Assembly (NCBI GenBank): GCA_014192625.1
Contig: BJHM01000002.1
Coordinates: forward strand, 124,001-188,000
DNA: 64,000 nt
Origin: Planctomycetota bacterium
GTDB lineage: Bacteria > Planctomycetota > UBA1135 > UBA2386
Direction: 5' to 3'
Shown: one piece after another, positions 17,258-25,498 of the stretch
How the letters are laid out: every line of letters begins with the position of its first letter
Numbering within the stretch: the stretch's first letter is position 1
Notes under the pieces: model-generated
Seen by the model: the letters and a program-made list of their open reading frames with translations, nothing else
Told to the model about the DNA's origin: nothing
Database searches by the model: none
Made by a program: the position numbers and the translations under genes

Positions 17258-19123
17258 ATGGCGAGTCCTCGGGCCATAGCGGTGCTACTTGCACTTTTGG
17301 GTGCTACCAGCTGCTGGTCGCGGGAGGCCCCTGTTGCGACGTTTGCAGTCGATCGGATTTCGCCCGACTTGGCTTTGGCAACTGAGTTCCTGCTGAACGA
17401 CGCGATTACGGTCTACTTCACTAGGCCGGTGGATCCGCTTAGCGTGACTCGCGACACGGTCACCGTGCTCGATCATGAAGGCAACGCGGTGCAAGGCCGT
17501 CTGCGCGTCGGCGGTTTATGGGTGACCTTTGAGCCTAAGGCGCCACTGACTGCGTCCCTCGAAGACGGTTCTTTTCGACCGGGTCGTGAGTATCGATTTG
17601 TCATCGGTGGCTTTCCTCGGGTTGATTGTGTGCGGGCCTTGGACGGCACTCGGCTGGAAGAGGGTGTCTATCGCACTTTCCGCACTGCGGCGGCAGGCAG
17701 CAAGCCGGCTGGATTGCCTGCGCCGTTGCGCCCAGTTGCAAATGCGGCGTTGCCGTTTTTGTTGGTGAGTCCGGAAGTGGATGCAACGATTCCGATTCAT
17801 AATGCCCGATTTCAGATTCGCCTTTCGTTGCCGGTGCTGCCAACCAGCTTGACCCCGGATGCTTTCCAAGTGTTGATGGTTAGGCCGTCGGGTGGAATCG
17901 CTAGTAAACCGATTGAGCTGCAGCTTGCTGAGGCTCGGCTGATCGCAATCGACGAGTTGCAGGCTTGCATCGCCGAACTAAATCTAGGTGCCAGACCGTT
18001 AGGCAAGGACGGCGCCGTGCACGACCTGCAAGCGGGGGACTTCGTGTTCTTGAAGTTTACGCAGGGTGAGCGATCGCTGCGCGACTACGCAAATCGCGCG
18101 TTGCAGATGCCGCTATCGGCTTTGTGTTGGTCCGTGGTGGAAGGCTCCGCGGCGGTGTTGATGCAGTGGCCGCTCGGCGACGAAGTGGTATTGCACACGC
18201 CAGATCTCGGTGTGCCGGGTTTTCAGTTGGAGCGCGGGGCGTTCCAACCGCTTTTGCGCAAAGAGGCGGGCAACGGCGAATTGGGTGAGTTCCGGCCCAA
18301 AGAAGACCTCCGCCTTGCAGTCGGCGAACCGTTTGATCGAGGCGATGGCGTGCAAGTGACGAGTCGCGGAAAAGCCTTCGCATTCCGTGCCTTCGAAATT
18401 CCCGCTGGCGTAACCGTGACGGTCGACGCGACGTATTCATCCGTGCAGATCCTGGCAATGGGGCGAGCTCGCATCGCAGGGCGGCTGATTATCCGCGGTC
18501 AAGCGCCAGCACCAGTGCCCTTGCTGGGTTGGCGAGGTGATTTGAGCACGATCCAGTCGAGTGCCCCAGTCACGTTGATTGCCGCCGGGGGCATCGAGAT
18601 TGGCGCCGTGGATGGGGATAGTCGGATACCCTGCGTGCTGGCTCCAGACACGGGCACCGGGATCGCGTTGGCGTTGGTAACTGCTGGCCCGATCGCCATC
18701 CATGCACCGATCCCTAGGGCTATCCTGGCACGCGAGCGCAACCTTGGCCGGTCCGACTTGTGGATTGAGAGCTGCGTCAGTGTCCAAGTGCAACTCACGC
18801 AGGGGCTGCCGGCCGGCACAGATTGCACGGCGGTCGGGCTGTCGGCATTTCGGCCGGTGCCATTCCACTCGTATTCCCCGGTGTTCCAATCTGCGCTCGT
18901 GGATTCAACCAGTCAGATCGATTGGCAGTCTGCGCCTGCGGAGCTAGGTCGGCTCGACCAACCTGATTCCAACCCAGCCCGCCGGTCGGCGTTCCGCGAA
19001 GTGGTGACGGCAGTGCCGCTGCCAGCGCTTGCTGGCATGTTCCTTAGGTTGCGCTTGCAGACCAAGGTTCGAGGCGGTGATGCGTTGCCGCGAGTTCCTT
19101 TGATCACTTTGCTCGATCGCTGA
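17258..19123 (+). CDS. Surface lipoprotein B2, short paralog of B1 without the glycine region
   Basis: The lipoprotein has 621 residues and a short signal peptide ending in GATSC. An Ig-like N-domain (FLLNDAITVYFTRPVDPLS, then GSFRPGREYRFVIGG) matches the one in B1 (FLNDPIRIDF, GGFRPGRTYLVSL). A second Ig-like stretch (HNARFQIRLSLPVLP) follows. The later part aligns with the B1 segment FKNVTIPNGVTVRG (here FRAFEIPAGVTVTVD, then ARIAGRLIIRGQ), but where B1 has hundreds of glycine-rich residues B2 has only a compact beta region. It therefore looks like the same fold without the poly-glycine insert. ATG 17258 gives the signal peptide; a GTG at 17255 is one codon upstream. It is preceded by a terminator and followed by a 74-base inverted-repeat region before the pilus cluster. 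Confidence 0.75.
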   Translation: MASPRAIAVLLALLGATSCWSREAPVATFAVDRISPDLALATEFLLNDAITVYFTRPVDPLSVTRDTVTVLDHEGNAVQGRLRVGGLWVTFEPKAPLTASLEDGSFRPGREYRFVIGGFPRVDCVRALDGTRLEEGVYRTFRTAAAGSKPAGLPAPLRPVANAALPFLLVSPEVDATIPIHNARFQIRLSLPVLPTSLTPDAFQVLMVRPSGGIASKPIELQLAEARLIAIDELQACIAELNLGARPLGKDGAVHDLQAGDFVFLKFTQGERSLRDYANRALQMPLSALCWSVVEGSAAVLMQWPLGDEVVLHTPDLGVPGFQLERGAFQPLLRKEAGNGELGEFRPKEDLRLAVGEPFDRGDGVQVTSRGKAFAFRAFEIPAGVTVTVDATYSSVQILAMGRARIAGRLIIRGQAPAPVPLLGWRGDLSTIQSSAPVTLIAAGGIEIGAVDGDSRIPCVLAPDTGTGIALALVTAGPIAIHAPIPRAILARERNLGRSDLWIESCVSVQVQLTQGLPAGTDCTAVGLSAFRPVPFHSYSPVFQSALVDSTSQIDWQSAPAELGRLDQPDSNPARRSAFREVVTAVPLPALAGMFLRLRLQTKVRGGDALPRVPLITLLDR

Positions 19124-19125
19124 CC

Positions 19126-19200
19126 AAAGGCCGGCAGTCAGTGGCCCTCGCGGCAGCTGCGAACGGAAGCAAGATCGCTGCTGGAAACAATCCGGCCTTT
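19126..19200 (+). other. Inverted repeat after lipoprotein B2
   Basis: AAAGGCCGG at 19126-19134 pairs perfectly with CCGGCCTTT at 19192-19200 around a 57-base loop, just past the B2 stop. It may be a long-loop terminator between the lipoprotein array and the pilus genes. The T-run is only three to four bases, so termination activity is uncertain. Confidence 0.45.
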
Positions 19201-19328
19201 TCGTAAGCTAAAAATTACCATCGTGGCATCTCGTGGGTCAGCACGGGGTGTGAGTGCGAACGGTTCGCGCCACGATTTCTTGGCCCAATGCTTTAGGTCG
19301 CCGGCAACGGCGATCGTGGTTTGGTTTG

Positions 19329-20294
19329 ATGTCGATGGTCATGTTTGAGGTAGGCGCCGCCGTCCTTGGTGCGTGCGTTGGGTCATTCCTCAACGTGGTC
19401 ATCCATCGATTGCCGCAGGAGGATCCGGCGCAGCGATCGCTCGGCGGCCGTTCACGTTGCCCGCACTGCGGCAAACAGATCCGCTTTTACGACAACCTGC
19501 CCGTGCTTGGCTACCTGCTGCTGCGCGGCAAGGCTCGCTGTTGCAAGCAGCGCATCTCAAAACGCTATCCGTTGGTGGAGTTGCTCACGGCACTGCTGTT
19601 CTACTTCGCCGCGTTACAGCATCGGTTTGGCGAGCCAGTGTTTGCCTCGGGAATCGATTGGAACAACACCTTCGCAGTTGCGTTTGATTCGGCATTCTTG
19701 GCATTCTTGGTGGCGAGCACGTTCATCGACTGGGATCACCGGATCCTGCCTGATGCGCTAAACTATCCAATGGCGATTGTCGGCTCGACTCTCGTGCCGA
19801 TGACCGTCTTTGGCTACGCCGGCAGCATCAGCAAAGAGCTGACACCGGGGATGGACAGCCTGCTCGCCAGTTTGTTCGGGCTGGTGGTCGGCTGCGGCCT
19901 TACCTGGGGCGTCCGGGTAGTGGGTAAGGTGCTATTTCGGAAGGAAGCAATGGGCTTTGGCGACGTGAAGTTCATGGCCGCCATCGGCGCATTCCTAGGC
20001 TGGAAAGGCGCTTTGCTGACCTTTTTCTTGGGTTGCGTGGTGGGCGCCGTTGGTGGTTCAATCAAACTGATCGTCACTCGTGACTCTTACGTGCCGTTCG
20101 GCCCGTATCTCGCACTCGGTGCGCTGTTGACGTTGTTCGCACAACAGTCCATCTTCACTTTCCTGTTCCAGACGTGGCCCGAATGGCAGCGGTCGTCAGC
20201 TTCGGCGACTTTGCTCATGGTTTGTCTGGCACTTGTCTGCATCATCCTACTCGTGGTCGTCGTCCGTCGCGGGCGTGGCCATGGTCGTCACTGA
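19329..20294 (+). CDS. pilD: Prepilin peptidase (PilD/GspO)
   Basis: This integral membrane aspartyl protease cleaves the leader of type IV pilins and pseudopilins and methylates the new N terminus. Visible are GSFLNVVIHRLP near the N terminus, a cytoplasmic loop with CPHCGKQIRFYDNLP, and the two catalytic aspartate motifs DWDHRILPD and GFGDVKF; about seven to eight hydrophobic helices follow. The second cysteine pair of the zinc loop is unusual: RCCKQRIS has adjacent cysteines where CxxC is usual. The protein has 321 residues, a little longer than typical because of a 20-30 residue insert before the first aspartate. ATG 19329 begins just before the first helix, and ATGs at 19335 and 19341 are also possible. 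It leads a cluster with pilT, pilB, pilC and a pilin, its likely substrate. Confidence 0.93.
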   Translation: MSMVMFEVGAAVLGACVGSFLNVVIHRLPQEDPAQRSLGGRSRCPHCGKQIRFYDNLPVLGYLLLRGKARCCKQRISKRYPLVELLTALLFYFAALQHRFGEPVFASGIDWNNTFAVAFDSAFLAFLVASTFIDWDHRILPDALNYPMAIVGSTLVPMTVFGYAGSISKELTPGMDSLLASLFGLVVGCGLTWGVRVVGKVLFRKEAMGFGDVKFMAAIGAFLGWKGALLTFFLGCVVGAVGGSIKLIVTRDSYVPFGPYLALGALLTLFAQQSIFTFLFQTWPEWQRSSASATLLMVCLALVCIILLVVVVRRGRGHGRH

Positions 20295-20315
20295 AACATC
20301 TCTAGGAAGGCACTC

Positions 20316-20960
20316 ATGTTGTTCCCAAAGCTCACTGCGATCGTCTCGATCGCTGTCCTGTCTCTGCTCGGCAGCTGCACGTCTCGGTATCAAGATCTAC
20401 TGCGCGACCGTGATGCGCAGATTCGTGAACTCAACGGTCGCGTCGCGTCGTTGCGTTCTGAGAAGGAAGACATGGAGCGGCAAATGACGGACAAGACGCC
20501 TCCTTCGCCAGCAACCGAGAGCTCGCCGCTGGTAGATGGCACAACTCGTAAAGATTTGCAGACTGAGTTTGGTGGCGAGGCCACAGTCGAATACCGCAAC
20601 AATCGGTTGAGCATCGGTGTTGAAGACACGGTGACGTTTAGCAGTGGCAGCCACCAGCTTAAGGACACTTCGCACCGCGTCCTCGGCAAGATCGCCAGTG
20701 TTCTGAAACGCGATTTTTCCAACTGCAAGTACTACATCGAGGGTCACACGGACAGCGACCCGATCGTGAAGTCGAAGGACAAATACGATGACAATCGCGA
20801 CCTCTCAGCCAAGCGCGCCAACTCGGTCGCTCGCTACCTGATCGAGCAGGGTGTCCCAGAAAACCGCGTCATCATCGTTGGTTATGGTCAGTTCGATCCG
20901 AAGGATACGAAGTCGAAGCAGAGCAACCGCCGCGTCGAGATCGTCCCGGTCAAGGCCTGA
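20316..20960 (+). CDS. OmpA-family lipoprotein (peptidoglycan-binding)
   Basis: The protein has 214 residues. The signal peptide ends in the lipobox LLGSC. A charged, probably coiled-coil stretch follows (about residues 25-60, RDAQIRELNGRVASLRSEK). The C-terminal half is an OmpA/Pal-type peptidoglycan-binding domain: VTFSSGSHQL, IEGHTDSDP, LSAKRANSVARYLIEQG and SNRRVEIV, with the Asp and Arg that bind diaminopimelate in place. It probably tethers the cell envelope to the wall, or scaffolds the pilus machinery whose genes flank it. The ATG has a good ribosome site (AGGAAGG). Which membrane it inserts into is not clear from sequence. Confidence 0.88.
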   Translation: MLFPKLTAIVSIAVLSLLGSCTSRYQDLLRDRDAQIRELNGRVASLRSEKEDMERQMTDKTPPSPATESSPLVDGTTRKDLQTEFGGEATVEYRNNRLSIGVEDTVTFSSGSHQLKDTSHRVLGKIASVLKRDFSNCKYYIEGHTDSDPIVKSKDKYDDNRDLSAKRANSVARYLIEQGVPENRVIIVGYGQFDPKDTKSKQSNRRVEIVPVKA

Positions 20961-21365
20961 GAAAATCCTGCAATAGTTCCGCTGCAGTAGTTCCGCTGCA
21001 GTAGTTCCGCCGCAGTAGTGTGGCTGCCGTGCGCGCATGTTGAGTTGCGCGCCAGCCGGGTCCTTGCGGCGAGTATTGGTTTTGCGTGCGGACTTTTGGC
21101 GCCTCGGTCAACGGCTCGATGCCAAGGGCGAATCCCGCGCAAGTAGTTTGGTTTTTGCCCTGACCGGTGCACTAGCAGGAGGTTGCGGATGTCAGTTGCG
21201 CGAACCGCTGCACGCCGCGTTTGACAGCCTGCTGCATTGGCTGAGGGACCAGCCCTTGGCACCGTTCCTGGAAGGCCAAGAAAACCAAATTCAATACGCC
21301 CTCACCGTCCAGTCGATAACTGGCCGTCGGGTTCCGCATCGGAACCCCGTTCGGAGGACGCGCAC
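20961..21365. other. Non-coding gap before pilT
   Basis: These 405 bases hold the three-copy tandem repeat at 20974-21015 and otherwise no convincing gene. Open frames on both strands here have proline/arginine-rich, non-protein-like translations. GGAGG at 21353-21357 is the pilT ribosome site. A promoter for the pilT-pilB-pilC genes probably lies in this stretch, but I could not place it. Confidence 0.5.
20974..21015 (+). repeat. 14-bp tandem repeat, three copies
   Basis: TAGTTCCGCTGCAG occurs three times head to tail (the third with one change, T to C), starting 13 bases after the OmpA stop. The purpose is unknown. It could be a slippage-prone spacer or a protein-binding site. Confidence 0.85.
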
Positions 21366-22466
21366 ATGGTCTCGATGGAAGAGCTGCTGAACCAGATGGT
21401 CCAGCGTGGCGGATCGGACTTGCATCTATCGGCCGGATCGCCGCCCAAAGTCCGCATCGACGGACGCTTGGTCGACACCGATTACGAAGCGTTGGCACCA
21501 GACGTTTGCAAGAAGCTGGTCTACTCAGTCCTCGGTCCTGATCAGGTTGCCAAGTTCGAGAAGAACCTGGAACTCGACTTTTCCTTTGGTGTCGCCAACC
21601 TAGGTCGCTTCCGTACCAACGCGTTTCTGCAGCGTGGCACGGTGGCCGCAGTGTTGCGCGTGATTCCTTATGAGGTCTTCGACTTTCAGACCGTTGGTCT
21701 GCCGGTGAAGGTCTGTGAGTGGATTTGCAATCTGCCGCGTGGCTTGGTGCTTTGCACGGGCACGACTGGTTCAGGCAAGTCGACCACGCTCGCTTCGATG
21801 GTGAACTACATCAACGAGTCGCGCGAGAATCACATTGTCACGATCGAGGACCCGATCGAATTCTTGCATGGCAATAAGCAGAGCCTCGTCAACCAACGTG
21901 AAGTCGGTAGCGACACGCTCGGCTTTGAGAAGGCATTGCGTTCAGTCCTGCGTCAGGATCCAGATGTTGTCCTGGTCGGCGAAATGCGCGATCTCGAGAC
22001 CATTGAGGCTGCGCTTACGCTCGCCGAGACCGGTCACTTGACGTTCGCAACACTGCACACGTCGGATGTCACGCAGACAGTCAACCGCATTGTCGACGTG
22101 TTCCCTGCGCACCAGCAGCAGCAGATTCGCACGATGTTGTCGTTCACGTTGCAGGCAGTTGTCTGCCAACAGCTGATCCCGAGGGCGACCGGCAAGGGCC
22201 GCGTGCTCGCTTCCGAGATCCTGATCGTCACCCCGGCGATCCGTGCACTCATCCGCGACAACAAGGCGCATCAGATCATGTCGACCATCCAGACCTCTGG
22301 TGCGGCCGGCATGCGCTCGATGAATCAATCGTTGTTCGATCTGTATCGCGCCGGCGCGATCACCCATGAAGACGCGCTGGAATCGTGCCACGACGAGGCG
22401 GACTTCCAACGTCTGATGGAACGCCCCACCAGCTCCTCGGCTCCGCGCCGGCCAATCTCGCGATGA
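21366..22466 (+). CDS. pilT: Type IV pilus retraction ATPase PilT
   Basis: This 366-residue hexameric ATPase would drive pilus depolymerisation and twitching. The N-domain has GGSDLHLSAGSPP, then come Walker A GTTGSGKST, the Asp box (TIEDPIEFLH), Walker B (LRQDPDVVLVGEMRD), the His box (TGHLTFATLHTSD) and the PilT-specific AIRALIRD helix. All catalytic parts are present. ATG 21366 is supported by GGAGG eight bases upstream and by the standard N terminus (SMEELLNQMV). The stop overlaps the start of pilB by four bases (ATGA), so the two are coupled. A second PilT-type gene ends at 430, so the genome has at least two. Confidence 0.96.
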   Translation: MVSMEELLNQMVQRGGSDLHLSAGSPPKVRIDGRLVDTDYEALAPDVCKKLVYSVLGPDQVAKFEKNLELDFSFGVANLGRFRTNAFLQRGTVAAVLRVIPYEVFDFQTVGLPVKVCEWICNLPRGLVLCTGTTGSGKSTTLASMVNYINESRENHIVTIEDPIEFLHGNKQSLVNQREVGSDTLGFEKALRSVLRQDPDVVLVGEMRDLETIEAALTLAETGHLTFATLHTSDVTQTVNRIVDVFPAHQQQQIRTMLSFTLQAVVCQQLIPRATGKGRVLASEILIVTPAIRALIRDNKAHQIMSTIQTSGAAGMRSMNQSLFDLYRAGAITHEDALESCHDEADFQRLMERPTSSSAPRRPISR

Positions 22467-24169
22467 CACAGTTCGCCAAGAAGCTCCGTGGCATTCTGGA
22501 GAAGGCCGGCAAGCTCGACACCCAGAAGGGTGACGCGATGCTTGCCGAAGCGATCGCGCAGAAGCGGCCGTTCACCGAGGTGCTGGTCAAGAAGGGTGTC
22601 GTCACGGCACCTGAGCTGATAGCTCACATCTCGCGCGCGGCCAATCTACCGCCGATCGATCTGGCAAAGCTTCAGGCCAACAAGGATGTGCTCGGTAAGA
22701 TTCCGCGCGACATTGCGCGGGACTACGTGATCTATCCGATCGATCAGATCGGCAACATCATCACCGTCGCAGTCGCAAATCCATTCGATGTCCTCAAGCT
22801 GGACGACATCCGCATCATCACTGGTTGCCAGTTGCGTGCGGTGGTCAGCACCCAGGAAGACATCGAGCGGGCGCTGGAAAAGGCATATCAAGGTGACGGC
22901 GACTCGGTTGGCGCGATCCTGCAGTCGTTCGATGACAAGGATGTCGAACTGAAGGATGTCGGTGGCGATGAAGAGTCGACCGACATGTCGGCGATCAGCG
23001 ATGAAGAGTCGCCAGTCGTCAAGCTCGTGAACAAGATGATCCTTGATGCCTGCAACGCAGGTGCGAGCGATATCCACATCGAGCCGTTTGAGAAGAAGGT
23101 GATCATTCGCTACCGCAAGGACGGTTGCCTCTCGGAGGCGATGACGTTGCCCAAGCGGATGCAGAACAACGTCACCTCGCGCATCAAGATCATGTCGAAG
23201 CTGGATATTGCCGAGCGGCGCAAGCCGCAGGACGGCAAGTTCCAGATGAAGATCGGCAATAAGGCGATCGACTTCCGTGTCTCGATTCTGCCGGTGGTGT
23301 GGGGCGAGAAAACGGTTTTCCGCATCCTCGACTCATCCAACCTAGCACTCGACATCAAGTCGCTCGGCTTTGAGCAGTCGTCGATGGATGACTACTTGTG
23401 GGCCTGCGCACAACCCTACGGAATGATCTTGGTGACCGGTCCTACTGGATCGGGCAAGTCGACGACGCTCTACTCGGCGGTGAAGCACATTGCTGCTCCT
23501 GACATCAACCTCGTCACAGTCGAGGATCCTGTCGAGTACCAGCTTGAAGGCATCAACCAAGTGCCGGTCAACGTGAAGGCTGGACTGACATTCAGCATCG
23601 CGCTGCGTTCGATCCTGCGTCAGGATCCTGACGTTGTGCTGCTAGGTGAAATTCGCGATCAAGAGACGCTGGAGATCGCGGTCAAGGCGGCGCTCACGGG
23701 TCACTTGGTGCTGAGTACGCTGCACACCAACGACGCTCCATCCACGATCACTCGAATGGTCGACATGGGAATGGATCCGTTCATGATCGCCAGCTCGACT
23801 TTGATGATTTGTGCGCAGCGACTTGGCCGCAAGTTGTGTGTGCATTGCAAAAAACGCGTCGAGCTGCCACCCGAAGCATTGCTGCGCCTTGGCTTCACCA
23901 AGGCAGATATCAAAGAGCCGATGGAGCTCTACGCGCCGGTTGGCTGCCCGAAGTGCAATGCGGGCTACAAAGGCCGCTTTGCGATTCTCGAGACGATGCG
24001 CATGACGGAGACCGTCAAGCGCATGGTCGTGGAGAAGGCGCATATCGCTGACATCAAGAAGCAGGCTCTATCTGAGGGAATGCTGACGCTGCGCCGTTGC
24101 GGTCTGCTCAATGCAGCGCGCGGCAAGACTAGCCTCGAGGAAATCGAGTCAATCACGATGGCAGACTAG
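22463..24169 (+). CDS. pilB: Type IV pilus assembly ATPase PilB (GspE family)
   Basis: This 568-residue ATPase powers pilin polymerisation. The N-terminal part is a GspE/MshE N-domain (about residues 1-165), followed by the catalytic domain with Walker A GPTGSGKST (about residue 327), the Asp box (TVEDPVEYQLEG), Walker B (LRQDPDVVLLGEIRD) and the His box (TGHLVLSTLHTND). The zinc-binding tetracysteine is complete: CVHC and, 30-odd residues later, CPKC. Its four-base overlap with pilT and 20-base gap to pilC show a pilT-pilB-pilC operon. The long zinc loop is that of the PilB/GspE type. Whether the machine is a pilus or a secretion system cannot be separated by this protein alone, but the adjacent pilT favours a pilus. 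Confidence 0.96.
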   Translation: MTQFAKKLRGILEKAGKLDTQKGDAMLAEAIAQKRPFTEVLVKKGVVTAPELIAHISRAANLPPIDLAKLQANKDVLGKIPRDIARDYVIYPIDQIGNIITVAVANPFDVLKLDDIRIITGCQLRAVVSTQEDIERALEKAYQGDGDSVGAILQSFDDKDVELKDVGGDEESTDMSAISDEESPVVKLVNKMILDACNAGASDIHIEPFEKKVIIRYRKDGCLSEAMTLPKRMQNNVTSRIKIMSKLDIAERRKPQDGKFQMKIGNKAIDFRVSILPVVWGEKTVFRILDSSNLALDIKSLGFEQSSMDDYLWACAQPYGMILVTGPTGSGKSTTLYSAVKHIAAPDINLVTVEDPVEYQLEGINQVPVNVKAGLTFSIALRSILRQDPDVVLLGEIRDQETLEIAVKAALTGHLVLSTLHTNDAPSTITRMVDMGMDPFMIASSTLMICAQRLGRKLCVHCKKRVELPPEALLRLGFTKADIKEPMELYAPVGCPKCNAGYKGRFAILETMRMTETVKRMVVEKAHIADIKKQALSEGMLTLRRCGLLNAARGKTSLEEIESITMAD

Positions 24170-24189
24170 AAAGAAGGACCCAGGGGAAC

Positions 24190-25443
24190 ATGGCCACTAC
24201 ATTCAAATTTGAAGCTCGTGACAGCGCCGGCAAAACGGTTAAGGGGACGCTGGCTGCAGCCTCCCAAAACGAGGTCGTTGCCGATCTCCGGCGCCGTAAT
24301 CTCACGCCGATCGACATCCAAAAGGGTGGCGGCTCAATGTTTGGTCGCACTAAGTCACACGGCTCAGGTCATCGCGCCAACAAGAAGATGGCGCGCAAGG
24401 CTTGGTGCAAAAAAGGCGAGCTCGAGGTCTTTACTCGTCAGCTCGCAACCATGCTTGGCGCAGGTATCCCGATGCTCGAAGCACTGGAGATCCTGGCCGA
24501 CCAAGCTGAATCTCCTGGGTTTGCCTTTTGTCTTGACCGCGTTGTTGAGTCGATTCGATCTGGAACGGATCTGAGCAAGGCTCTCGAGCAGCACAAGAAG
24601 GTCTTCTCGCACATCTACGTGAGCATGGTTCGCGCCGGTGAAGCGTCTGGCCAGATCGACATCATTCTTACCCGCCTAGCCGAGTATCTCGAGTCTTCGG
24701 CGCACCTGCGCTCAGAGATCAAAGCAGCGATGACCTATCCGGTCATCTCATTGGTCTTGGTATTTGGTATCGCCAGCTTCCTGATGATCGGCATCGTCCC
24801 GTCCTTCAAGCCGGTGTTCGAGTCGCTCGATGTGAAGCTCCCGGCACTGACGGTGTTCATCATGGACATCGCCTTCTTCATGAAGGACTACTGGTATCTG
24901 ATGTTTGGCGGGCTATTAGCTGCGATCGTCGGCATCCGAATGGCGGTGCAGACAAAGAGGGGCGAACTGCTCAGGGACCAGATCGTGCTCAAGACCCCGG
25001 TCTTTGGCACGTTGTTCCGGAAGGTCGCGCTGTCGCGCTTTGCGCGAACGTTCTCGACCTTGATCAAGAGCGGTGTGCCGATTCTCGGTGCGATGGAGAT
25101 CGTGAGTGACACGTCAGGCAATCGAGTGATCTCGATGGTCATCGATAATGCGCGCGACAGCGTGAAGAACGGTGAGTCCTTGTCAGAGCCGTTCACTCGT
25201 TCGACGGTGTTCCCGCCAATGGTCGTCAAGATGATGGCGATCGGCGAACGCTCTGGTGCGCTCGACACCCTGCTCGAAAAGATCGCCGAGTTCTACGACC
25301 AGCAGGTCGAGGCCGAGGTGAAGGGACTCACATCGATGATCGAGCCGATCATGATCGCCGTCATGGGTTTCATCGTCGGTGGCATCGTGCTCGCGGTGTT
25401 CTTGCCGATCTTCAAGCTGCAAGAGAAGCTGTCGAACAACTGA
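24190..25443 (+). CDS. pilC: Type IV pilus inner-membrane platform protein PilC (GspF family)
   Basis: The protein has 417 residues. The plan is the usual one: an N-terminal cytoplasmic stretch, a first GspF domain (FTRQLATMLGAGIPMLEAL), two transmembrane helices in the middle (about residues 185-205 and 235-255), a second GspF domain (FARTFSTLIKSGVPILGAM) and a C-terminal helix (about 385-405). It couples the PilB and PilT motors to the pilus base. A basic stretch near residues 55-70 (GRTKSHGSGHRANKK) is a small insertion. The start is ATG 24190, 20 bases after pilB. Confidence 0.95.
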   Translation: MATTFKFEARDSAGKTVKGTLAAASQNEVVADLRRRNLTPIDIQKGGGSMFGRTKSHGSGHRANKKMARKAWCKKGELEVFTRQLATMLGAGIPMLEALEILADQAESPGFAFCLDRVVESIRSGTDLSKALEQHKKVFSHIYVSMVRAGEASGQIDIILTRLAEYLESSAHLRSEIKAAMTYPVISLVLVFGIASFLMIGIVPSFKPVFESLDVKLPALTVFIMDIAFFMKDYWYLMFGGLLAAIVGIRMAVQTKRGELLRDQIVLKTPVFGTLFRKVALSRFARTFSTLIKSGVPILGAMEIVSDTSGNRVISMVIDNARDSVKNGESLSEPFTRSTVFPPMVVKMMAIGERSGALDTLLEKIAEFYDQQVEAEVKGLTSMIEPIMIAVMGFIVGGIVLAVFLPIFKLQEKLSNN

Positions 25444-25498
25444 TCGTTGTTCGACTGGGCGTTGGCTGAGTTTCGTTCGTCACAAGGGGCAAAGGGTC

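Noticed and set aside
20974-21015. Possible CRISPR repeats
   Set aside because: The units are directly adjacent with no spacers and only 14 bases long, and no cas gene is nearby.
20888-21262. Minus-strand frame of 124 codons opposite the OmpA 3' end and gap
   Set aside because: It contains translated copies of the 14-bp repeat and is mostly antisense to the OmpA gene; it is a high-GC shadow frame.
21037-21390. Open frame of 117 codons on the plus strand in the gap before pilT
   Set aside because: It overlaps the real pilT start, has no ribosome site, and its sequence is Arg/Leu-rich without recognisable features.
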